Source: Bin55 sp965205965
GTDB taxonomy: Bacteria; Pseudomonadota; Gammaproteobacteria; Pseudomonadales; Azotimanducaceae
Reading direction: 5' to 3'
Assembly (NCBI GenBank): GCA_965205965.1
Contig: CBDBHT010000001.1
Coordinates: forward strand, 1-64,000
Length of the DNA stretch: 64,000 nucleotides
Part shown: positions 19,398 to 27,727 of the stretch, in pieces
How positions within the stretch are numbered: the stretch's first letter is position 1
Layout of the letters: the number at the start of each line of letters is the position of its first letter
The notes under the pieces: generated by a model
What the model was told of the DNA's origin: nothing
Databases searched by the model: none
Seen by the model: only the letters and a program-made list of their open reading frames with translations
Program-made: the position numbers and the translations under genes

Positions 19398-19547
19398 TAA
19401 ATTTATCTGCAAAAACGAAAAATGGGCTGTAACGATAGACGAATGGTTAGAATCTGATGTTTTATCGGGAATGTGGAGTTGCCTGGACGCGGTTCCGCGT
19501 CCAGGCACGAATCATTCATGACACAATTTATCGAAAAGGAGCAAGAA

Positions 19548-20402
19548 ATGATTCGGAAAGATTATACGCACAATGCCACGAAGCAGTCGGCATGCCATCA
19601 TCTGGCGGACGATGAGGAGTTTGTGAGGCGGCTGGTGCAGGAGACGCTCAACGAGGTGCTGGAGAGTGAGATGACGGAGTTTCTGGGAGCGGGCAAGAGC
19701 GAGCGGACGCAGACGCGTCAGGGCTACCGTTCCGGATACTACCGGCGCGATCTGACGATGAAGGTGGGCGAGATCGAACTGAGAGTTCCGCAGGAACGCA
19801 GCGGCCAGTTCAGCACGCGGGTGTTCGAGCAGTGCTATCAGCGTTCGGAGAAGGCCCTGGTGGCGGTGCTGTCGGAGATGTATATGCAGGGAGGGGGGAT
19901 CGACGCGTCGGGTGAGCCGACTGGCGGAGGATCTGTGCGGTCACGAGTTTTCGCCGGCGACGATCTCGGCCATGGTGTCGAAGCTGGACGCGTCCCTGAA
20001 GGCGTTTGCGGAACGTCGGCTGGAGGGGTCGTATCCGTATGTGTTGCTGGATGCCCGGTATGAGAAGGTGCGTGAGGAGGCCTCGGTGCGTTCCCGGGCA
20101 GTGCAGATTCCCATCGGGATTGACGGCGCGGGTCGGCGTCAGGTGCTGGCGGCGGAAGTGGCGAACCGGGAAAGCGAGGGGTCGTGGACGGAATTCCTCT
20201 CGCATCTGAAGGAACGTGGCCTGCGGGGAGTCGAGTATGTGGTCTCGGACAGTCATGAGGGATTGAAGCATGCGATCTCGAAAGTGTTGCCGACCGCGTT
20301 GTGGCAACGGTGCTACGTCCATTTTCTGCGCAATGCCAGGGACAAACTGTCACGGAGTGCTGATCCCGCGTGTCTGGAGGGTTTGAAACGGTCGTGGGGC
20401 TG
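19548..20402 (+). pseudogene. IS256-family transposase, copy C (frameshift, truncated)
   Basis: The start at ATG 19548 follows the same ribosome site as copy A. The frame is lost near 19890 in a G-rich run (GGGAGGGGGG) and regained in another frame from 19912 (MSRLAEDLCGHEF). The sequence stops at LEGLKRSWG, where the next element begins, so the catalytic glutamate is missing. Confidence 0.87.
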
Positions 20403-21363
20403 CAGCAATTCCCCGTATAGTTTCATTTTGGGCTTAATGTCGGTCTTTTCATGTTTCGGTACGGGAAACCGACGTTTTCAGATGGTTTGCACGGCATGTC
20501 GTCGTGCGTTGGAACGGGTTCCGGGTATCGATATGCAGGTCTCTTGACCGTCAGGGCGGCATGGGGCCTCGGGGGGACATCCCGATCCCTTCTTCATTGA
20601 GCAGCTGGAGAGGCGGTCGGCCGTCAGGACGTATCGTAGGCGAGGTACGCGGTGTAGATCCCGAGGGCGTGGCCGTACAATTCCTGCCAGTTGCCGGAAG
20701 GCTACCGCACAGAAACTGCTGCGCAGACGTTCCCACGTTGCGGTTCGGGTATAGCACTTGGCGAAGATTTGCTTCATGACGGGGCAGGCCATTTCCAGCA
20801 GCTGGTCGATCAGGAACGCCAGCAGCATCAGCGCAGCGAAAGTATCCGACAGGTGCTGGGTTCCGTGTCCGAAGTTGTGTTCCAGGTACTGGACGTTCTT
20901 CAGCGTGTTGAAGGTCTCGTTCTCGATCTTCCAGCGACTGCGAGCCGCGCGGGCCAGTTCGCTGGCGTTATACGGATTGAGCGGCAGATCGGTGACCCAA
21001 GTGAACGCCCGCCGCGCATCCTCGCCGGAGCCACGCCGCTCCGAACTCTGCAGCACCTGGACCTTCAGGTCGGGGTTCGCAGCATTCAGTTCCGCCTCCG
21101 GCACCACGCGCAGCTGGCGATCCCGCTCCTGCCCTTCGGGCGAGGGATCCGCAAACCAGGGCGCATCGGAACGATCCAGCTGAGCCTGCAGATGCGGATG
21201 GTCGCCCGCCCGAGCCGCCAGCAGAAAGCGCAGTCCATGCTCCTGAAGCAGCCGGATCTGGGGACGGACCCTGCGAGAACAGCCCATCGGCAATCACGAT
21301 CAGCTTCATGCGCCGATAAAGCGAAGCTAGGACCGGAACTAGCTGGGCCCAGGCACCCCGCAG
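20403..21363 (-). mobile_element. ISNCY-like element remnant
   Basis: The terminus CAGCAATTCCCCGTATAG at 20403 and the adjoining ~130 bp also occur in the MITE-like element at 43010-43213. A related opposite end lies at 57450-57500. The transposase is coded on the minus strand toward this terminus. The other end is cut off at 21363 by IS256 copy B. Confidence 0.7.
20560..21363 (-). pseudogene. DDE transposase fragment (ISNCY/IS4-superfamily type)
   Basis: Minus-strand remnant. One frame gives LYRRMKLIVIADGLFS with a likely catalytic aspartate. After a shift near 21255 the next frame gives EHGLRFLLAARAGDHPHL, and then SRWKIENETFNTLKN and HNFGHGTQHLSDTFA, the region of the catalytic glutamate. 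The N-terminus is missing. I place it in ISNCY by this C-terminal pattern from memory, and the family name is uncertain. Confidence 0.65.
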
Positions 21364-21395
21364 TTGTGTCAAGAATTTTCTGCAATTTCCAGTGG

Positions 21396-21431
21396 GAGTG
21401 GAGACCCGCCCATATGGGCGGGTCTCCACTC
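21396..21431. terminator. Perfect 36-bp palindrome at the end of IS256 copy B
   Basis: GAGTGGAGACCCGCCCAT and its exact complement abut without a loop, 22 bp beyond the transposase stop and inside the element's right end. It is a likely transcription terminator or cruciform. In copy A the centre of this palindrome is one end of the deletion. Confidence 0.7.
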
Positions 21432-21452
21432 GGCGCGAAATTTTTGGGTGTT

Positions 21453-22676
21453 TCATGCCGCCTCCTGCCATGTCTCGGATTCCGGTTCGGGTGCGCGAAC
21501 CACGCCGATCCGGTCATATAGATAACGCTGCCCCGTCAGCCACCGCTCATGGGTCTCCGCCGCAAGTGCCAAGATCAGACGCAGACAGGACTCCGCGTTC
21601 GGAAAGATCCGGACGACACGCGTGCGCCGACGGAGCTCCTCGTTGTACCGCTCCAGCATGTTCGTGGACTTCATCCGCAGGCGATGTTCCCTGGGCAGCC
21701 GATACACCGTCAGCGTCTCCTCGACATGATCCTCGACCCATTCCACTAGCCTGCCAAACCCTTTCTCATCGCCCCAACGGGCTACCCAGGCACCCAGTGC
21801 CTCACGAGCCTCCCCGACATGCTCACAGCCCCACAACCGTTTCAAACCCTCCAGACACGCGGGATCAGCACTCCGGGACAGTTTGTCCCTGGCATTGCGC
21901 AGAAAATGGACGCAGCACCGTTGCCACAACGCGGTCGGCAACACTTTCGAGATCGCATGCTTCAATCCCTCATGACTGTCCGAGACCACATACTCGACTC
22001 CCCGCAGGCCACGTCCCTTCAGATGCGAGAGGAATTCCGTCCACGACCCCTCGCTTTCCCGGTTCGCCACTTCCACCGCCAGCACCTGACGCCGACCCTC
22101 GCCGTCAATCCCGATGGCAATCTGCACTGCCCGGGAACGCACCGAGCCCTCCTCACGCACCTTCTCATACCGGGCATCCAGCAACACATACGGATACGCC
22201 TCCTCCAGTCGACGTTCCGCAAACGCCTTCAGCGACGCGTCCAGCTTCGACACCATGGCCGAGATCGTCGCCGGCGAAAACTCGTGACCGCACAGACCCT
22301 CCGCCACTCGGCTCACCCGACGCGTCGAGACCCCCCTGCACATACATCTCCGACAGCACCACCACCAGGGCCTTCTCCGAACGCTGATAGCGCTCTCGAA
22401 CACCCGCGTGCTGAACTGGCCGCTGCGTTCCTGCGGAACTCCCAGTTCGATCTCGCCCACCTTCATCGTCAGATCGCGCCGGTAGTATCCGGAACGGTAG
22501 CCCTGACGCGTCTGCGTCCGCTCGCTCTTGCCCGCTCCCAGAAACTCCGTCATCTCACTCTCCAGAACCTCGTTGAGCGTCTCCTGCACCAGCCGCCTCA
22601 CAAACTCCTCATCGTCCGCCAGATGATCGCATGCCGACTTCTTCGTGGCATTGTGCGTATAATCTTTCCGAATCAT
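21453..22676 (-). pseudogene. IS256-family transposase, copy B, with frame-shifted inner segment
   Basis: The gene is open for 407 codons from ATG 22676 and keeps the catalytic motifs seen in copy A plus the natural C-terminus (GVVRAPEPESETWQEAA). However, about 24 residues after FSTRVFE read SAISVRRRPWWWCCRRCMCR instead of RYQRSEKALVAVLSEMYVQ. Two extra bases near the start of this segment and one extra G at its end restore the frame. The segment is highly conserved in the family, so the protein is probably inactive. Confidence 0.83.
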
Positions 22677-22833
22677 TTCTTGCTCCTTTTCGATAAATTG
22701 TGTCATGAATGATTCGCGCCTGGATGCGGGATTGCGTCCAGGCATCTCCACATTCCCGATGAAACATCAGATTCTAACCATTCGTCTGTCGCTACAGTCC
22801 GTTTTTCGTTTTTGCAGACAAATTTATACACAA

Positions 22834-23731
22834 CCCGGGAGCCGATCAGCAGCACCTGCTTCCAAGCTTTCGTCAGCGGATACAGGTAAACGTCCTTCGG
22901 AGTCCTGCCTGCCTCCGACGCATTCGCCTTGCGTCCCTTCGTCCGACCAATGCACTGCCAGTTGGCCGCACGGTAGCAGGTCCCCCGGTACTTCGCCGGA
23001 TCCACAAAGATCTCCACCAGTACCGGCTCCAGGCCGTGCCGCTCCTTCCAGTCCCCGGGCAGCCGCCGAACCGCCATCGACAGGGCCTTCGAGGCCAGAT
23101 ACGGAACCCGAACCCAAGGGAAGATCAGGAACCAGGAGTTGTTCACCACCCCCTTCAGACGCTTCGCCCGATCCCGATCCCGCCAGCCAATCCAGGCGTC
23201 ACGACAGGGAAGCCGGGTCGTGCCCGCCTCAAACAGCAGACAGCCCAGCTTGCGACCCCGACGATCCCGCAGCCAGTAGCGCAGGAAACAGCCGAACGGA
23301 TGCCGGTAACCCAGCTCATGATGCCGATCCACCAATTCCTTCCATTCCTCAATGGCCTCCCCCTCCGCCACAACCTCCAGTTCCAGCGGCATCAGCTCCT
23401 TCAACTCACACTCTATGGCGGAGCCCGGATCCGAGCGACTCGTATGCCGCGGTCTCCGACCCCCGGTTCCCGTTCTCGATCCCGGTCGCTTCGCCGGCAG
23501 CGACACGATGCCGCCGGCCTCCAGCTGCTCCAGCATCCGCAGACAGTACCCCAGTCGATCCCGACCCTTCGGCGTGAACCAGCCCAGATGAGTGCACAGA
23601 GTGGCAGCCAACTCATGGCGGCTCAGTGCCAGAAACATTTTCACCGTCTTCCGAATGTCCGCAATCCGACGGCGGGTCAGCCGCGTGCCACAGAAGGTGG
23701 TCGACTTCAAGTTCTCGATTCGGGAATCCAT
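22834..23731 (-). CDS. Standalone DUF4338 (DruA-like) protein, C-terminus cut
   Basis: About 299 residues from ATG 23731 (a GTG lies one codon earlier). The N-terminal part is a winged-helix-like segment (LSRHELAATLCTHLGWFTP, DRLGYCLRMLEQLEAGGIV). The DUF4338 core follows: RDAWIGW, NSWFLIFPWVRVPYLASKAL, IFVDPAKYRGTCYRAANWQ and PKDVYLYPLTKAWKQVLL. The reading frame then runs into the IS256 copy B terminus at 22833, which replaces the natural end. Probably only a few residues are lost, since the core ends close to the C-terminus in this family. DruA is a component of Druantia anti-phage systems, but no druB-E genes are near. Standalone DUF4338 genes may also be transposon passengers. Confidence 0.8.
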
Positions 23732-23759
23732 CACGTTTGCACCAGAGATAATCTAACTA

Positions 23760-23901
23760 AGCGTAGATTGCCATAACCCATGCTGAAACGTAAGTGTTTT
23801 TTTGAAGAATCCCAAAGGAACCGAATATCTTTCCGTATATCAACCGGTTACACGACATCCTCAAAGACCAGGATCCCTTTCCGCTAATCCGAATGCCATT
23901 G
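23760..23901 (-). other. Probable IS4 left terminus and leader, joined to IS4 interior
   Basis: Read on the minus strand from 23901, the sequence begins CAATGGCATTCGGATTAG, which shares its first 12 bases and a nearby TTAG with the IS4 right terminus at 8832. It is therefore most likely the left inverted repeat and leader of an IS4 copy. At 23901|23902 it abuts the interior of an oppositely oriented IS4 transposase. Confidence 0.6.
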
Positions 23902-24643
23902 GGTCTATGACCGGGGCTACTATTCCTATGAGATGCTGCACGCGCATGCGATCCGGGGACTGCACGCGGTGTTCCGGATGAAACGGAAAACCGGTATCGA
24001 TGTCGACCGCTTCATCCACGGCGGCCGCCGGGATACGGTCATCGAGGTCGTTCCCCGCCAACGCACGCTGACCCGACTACGCCGCAGGAACCCCGGAGCC
24101 GCATTCGGCCCACACCGCTTGCGGCTGGTGAAATATGCCGTGGGCGATACCGTCTTCATCCTGGGCACGACCCTGCTGGACCGGGACCAGTATTCCATCG
24201 AGCAGCTGTCGGATCTGTATCACGCGAGATGGGGCATCGAGGAACTGTACAAGGTATCCAAACGGCTGATGGAGGTTGAGGACTTTCATGGGCAAAGCGC
24301 GCGCGGAGTGAAACAGGAACTGTATGCATGCTTCACCCTGATTACCATGACCCGGCTGTTCGCCAACCATGGCGAGGATCATGTGAACGGGGGGCTGCCG
24401 AACGACGGCAAGCCGCTGATGCAGACGAATGTCAAGCACGGACTTGCGGCGGTGGCGGCCAACATCGAGAGCCTGCTACTTCAGCAGGCATCCGCCCTCC
24501 GGGAAACCGTGGCTCGTATTGTCGGCGAGATCGTCCGGTGTCGGCAACGGCTCCGTCCGGGCCGGTCCTATGAACGGCGATCCCGAAAACCGGTCGGAAA
24601 GTGGCAGCGAGGAAGAGGAGCACCGGCACCGGCAACTCGCTAA
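23902..24643 (+). pseudogene. IS4-family transposase, 5'-truncated
   Basis: The frame is open from VYDRGYYSYEMLHAHAIRG through the catalytic YHARWGIEELYK to the natural stop at 24643. The N-terminal half with the first catalytic aspartate is absent. Compared with the left-arm copy it has Leu for Arg in GIEELYK, Val for Phe in QTNVKHG, Gln for His in LLLQQAS and Ala for Thr in RETVARI. Confidence 0.87.
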
Positions 24644-24725
24644 CGGAATAAAAAATCAGCGGATAACCAAGGCCCAAGACCGAATCCTTAACCGAATGGA
24701 AAAATTCACTAAACGAATGCCATTG
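23902..24725 (+). mobile_element. IS4-family element, right-arm copy, 5'-truncated
   Basis: It ends with CACTAAACGAATGCCATTG at 24725, mirror of 8832. It starts abruptly inside the transposase at 23902, which is also the exact inner end of the inverted duplication. Confidence 0.85.
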
Positions 24726-25203
24726 CTCGGGACGGACCCTGCACGCCCTGACATCGAGCAGGAGAACATCATCCGCACTTTCGGAGCCCCGATGGGCGGA
24801 TTATCCGCCGTGAATCTCCTAGATCAGCATGATCCCCTGAGCGGCAGATACCATCAAGTGGCGTAAACCCGTCGTAAAATGGGGTTTTCCCGCAGATACT
24901 ATATAGTTGTACATATGATTGAATAACTAGAACTTATCATGATAGAACAGAAACCTATCGATTTTCCGATTGATATTGATATAGTGGCAATATTCGCCAT
25001 GTAACAAGCGTTGTTTAGACGCCGTTACCCGGCATTGTTAGCGTGATGATTTTATGTATCCGAATTGCAGTCATGACCAAGTTTTGGGACCTGCAACGCC
25101 GCTGTCTGTGCGAATATCATCTCGGATAGATATTGGGCAAGCTAGCTTGTGTGTACCCAGATGTCTGAGCTGTACTCTTTGATAGAACGCAAACCTTACA
25201 AAC
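24726..25203. other. Region upstream of the right metal-efflux operon
   Basis: Mirror of 8354-8831. No gene recognised. It must hold the promoter for the plus-strand tolC-cusB-cusA operon. Confidence 0.5.
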
Positions 25204-26481
25204 TTGTCTCACATAGAACCAACATTCTCGATTCCATTTTCTTTGTTACTGCTTTGCTTAGCACTCTCGGATTCATCCGTAGGAGCAGAGATACTCACTT
25301 TAAAAGAAGCGGAAGATTTAGCCCTAGTTAACGAGCCTGGAACCGCCGCACTTGAGGCACAACAGCAAGCTTATCAAGATCTAGCAATCGCCGTAGGCCA
25401 ATTGCCGGATCCGCAAATACAGATTGGTGCGGCGAATTACCCTATCGAAACGGGCAGCTTCCGGCAGGAAGGCATGAGTCACATAAGGATAGGCTTACGA
25501 CAAAACTTTCCGTCTGCACAAGGGCGAAAATCTGCAACCGAATATCAAAAAGCACGTTCTTCTGAACTGTCGCATTTGATTCAAGAACGGAAACGAAAGA
25601 TCAAAAATAACGTACGGTTGCGCTGGTTGGGCGTCTTTTACGAAAATCGAGCCGAAGAGATCATTCATGCTTCATTAGTGAAGTTGCGCGATCTCCATGA
25701 CGTAACCCGTTCTTTATATGCAGTTGGGCTGGAGAATCAGACGGTGCTTTTGAAGCTCGATCTTGAAATGAGTCGGATGAAAGACAAAATTTCCGCTTCA
25801 CAAGAACGGCAAAAAATAATACGGTCGAAACTGTCGCAGTGGATTCACGAAGCGGCCATGCGTCCCTTACCGATTCACGAACCGTCGATTCCGGAAATCG
25901 GTGACTTATCGGCTCTCCAGGTACTTCTAGCTCACCATCCGTTAATACGAACTGCAGAGGCCAACATCGCCGCCAGTCTCGCCGAGATACGCATGGCGGA
26001 AAGCCAGTTTAGGCCAAGTTTCTCGAGCGAAGTGAGCTACTCATTGCGAGATGGTGAACTACCAAATGGTGAATCGCGATCGGATTTCTTGAGTCTGATC
26101 CTAGGCATTCAGTTGCCAATGTTTACGGCAAAGCGTCAAGATCAACAATGGCAAGCTGCGCTTCAACGAAGTTCTGCCGCCAAGTTGCAAAGAATAGTTG
26201 TGATTAGAGGTTTGCAGAGTCGACTTTTATCAACCTACGAACAGTTTTTAAGCTTGAATGAACGCATAGATCGCTACCGAACTGAGATCGTGCCTCAGAT
26301 GATCGAATATGCTAATGTCGCTGTCACCTCATATCAGAGCGAGGTGGGTGACTACAAGGAAGTAATCGACAGCCAACGATTGGCATTGCAGGTGCAATTG
26401 GAAATGATTCAACTAGTCGTGGAACGCGTTCGAGTGTGGGCTGAGTTGAATTACCTTACGGATACAAATAATGCGGACTAA
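25204..26481 (+). CDS. TolC/CusC-like outer-membrane efflux channel, second copy
   Basis: Same 425-residue protein as 7076-8353, with the same TTG start and upstream sequence. It overlaps the next gene by 11 bp. Confidence 0.88.
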   Translation: MSHIEPTFSIPFSLLLLCLALSDSSVGAEILTLKEAEDLALVNEPGTAALEAQQQAYQDLAIAVGQLPDPQIQIGAANYPIETGSFRQEGMSHIRIGLRQNFPSAQGRKSATEYQKARSSELSHLIQERKRKIKNNVRLRWLGVFYENRAEEIIHASLVKLRDLHDVTRSLYAVGLENQTVLLKLDLEMSRMKDKISASQERQKIIRSKLSQWIHEAAMRPLPIHEPSIPEIGDLSALQVLLAHHPLIRTAEANIAASLAEIRMAESQFRPSFSSEVSYSLRDGELPNGESRSDFLSLILGIQLPMFTAKRQDQQWQAALQRSSAAKLQRIVVIRGLQSRLLSTYEQFLSLNERIDRYRTEIVPQMIEYANVAVTSYQSEVGDYKEVIDSQRLALQVQLEMIQLVVERVRVWAELNYLTDTNNAD

Positions 26482-27673
26482 GATTTTAATTCTAGTTGTT
26501 GGGGTTGTCGCAGGGTTTACTATCGCCTATCTTTGGTTCGCCAACAAGCACGAAGGTGTGGCATCTAAGAATCTTGTTCCAGAAAAAGAAATCCTCTATT
26601 GGGTAGCCCCAATGGATCCTAACTACCGCCGCGACAAGCCAGGAAAATCACCCATGGGCATGGATCTCGTGCCCGTGTATGAAAAAAACGGATCGGATGA
26701 CGATTCGATCGTTTCGATTGAGCCTCACATGGTGCAAAACCTCGGCGTACGCACCGAAGCGGCCAAATTAGGTACGTTGGAACGCAGAATCAACACCGTT
26801 GGTTATATTGAGTATGACGAAGACGCCATGTCGCATGTCCACACGCGCGCCGAAGGCTGGGTCGAAGAGATGGGAGTCAAGACGGCTGGAGATACCGTGA
26901 CGAAAGGACAAGTTCTATTTGAGCTCTACTCGCCAACTCTGGTCAATGCACAGCACGAATTCTTAAATTCTCTGAACAGAGCCAACAAGCAACTACTGAC
27001 AGCTTCCCGAAAACGACTCAGTGCTCTTGGGATGACCTCTCAAGAGATCCTTGAGCTCGAAAAATCTGGTCAAGTGAATCAACGGATTCGGAACATCGCG
27101 GAAATGGATGGTGTGGTGACACAACTGGGTGTACGGGAAGGCATGTATGTCACGCCAGCAACTCATGTACTCTCTTTCGCCAAGCTGAGTAGAGTGTGGA
27201 TGATCGCGGAGGTATTCGAACGACAAACAAGTTGGATCGAATTGAACCAACGAGCAACGTTTGTGCTTGACTATCTGCCCGGCCAGATATGGGAAGGTAA
27301 GGTCAATTACATCTATCCCGAATTAGATCCGAAAACACGAACACTATTGGTACGAATCAAGTTCGACAATCAGCAAATGTTCATACGACCAAACATGTTT
27401 GCCAGTGTAAGCATTCATTCGGAAGGCACTAACCCGGTGATACACGTTCCGCGTGAAGCAGTGATTCGTGGCGGCGGTGCTGATCGCGTGGTTGTTGCAT
27501 TGACGGTAACAAAATTCCACTCAGTCCCGGTGGTTACCGGGATGGAGACGGAAGAACGCATCGAAATTCGGCAAGGCATAAAAGAAGGCGATACCGTAGT
27601 TGTATCCGGACAATTCTTGATTGATTCGGAGTCCAATATCGACACAGCTCTTGCGCGATGGTCGGAAACGTAG
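26471..27673 (+). CDS. cusB: CusB-type periplasmic adaptor, second copy
   Basis: Same 400-residue protein as 5884-7086, including the N-terminal metal-binding segment. If both arms are real, the cell carries two complete efflux operons with identical promoters, doubling gene dosage. Confidence 0.93.
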   Translation: MRTKILILVVGVVAGFTIAYLWFANKHEGVASKNLVPEKEILYWVAPMDPNYRRDKPGKSPMGMDLVPVYEKNGSDDDSIVSIEPHMVQNLGVRTEAAKLGTLERRINTVGYIEYDEDAMSHVHTRAEGWVEEMGVKTAGDTVTKGQVLFELYSPTLVNAQHEFLNSLNRANKQLLTASRKRLSALGMTSQEILELEKSGQVNQRIRNIAEMDGVVTQLGVREGMYVTPATHVLSFAKLSRVWMIAEVFERQTSWIELNQRATFVLDYLPGQIWEGKVNYIYPELDPKTRTLLVRIKFDNQQMFIRPNMFASVSIHSEGTNPVIHVPREAVIRGGGADRVVVALTVTKFHSVPVVTGMETEERIEIRQGIKEGDTVVVSGQFLIDSESNIDTALARWSET

Positions 27674-27727
27674 CGCGCTCAACACGTCCGCTGTTTTTAC
27701 GCCAGCGAATACAAACGGACAACCACC

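Larger units (their letters stand above)
18317..20402 (+). mobile_element. IS256-family element, copy C (interrupted and truncated)
   Basis: It begins with TTGTGTATAAATTTA at 18317, is split by an IS1595-family insertion (18332-19397), resumes at 19398 and breaks off at 20402, where CAGCAATTCCCCGTATAG of another element starts. The 3' third of the IS256 element is missing. Confidence 0.88.
21364..22833 (-). mobile_element. IS256-family element, copy B (full length)
   Basis: The element is 1470 bp on the minus strand with both ends: TTGTGTATAAATTTGTCTGC at 22833 and TTGTGTCAAGAATTTTCTGC at 21364, imperfect inverted repeats. The flanks show no matching 8-9 bp duplication (ACCCCGCAG on one side, CCCGGGAGC on the other), so at least one flank was exchanged by recombination with another copy. 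Confidence 0.88.

Noticed and set aside
22834..23731. A complete Druantia defence system
   Set aside because: Only DUF4338-type genes are present. No large helicase DruE or other Druantia components occur in the window.
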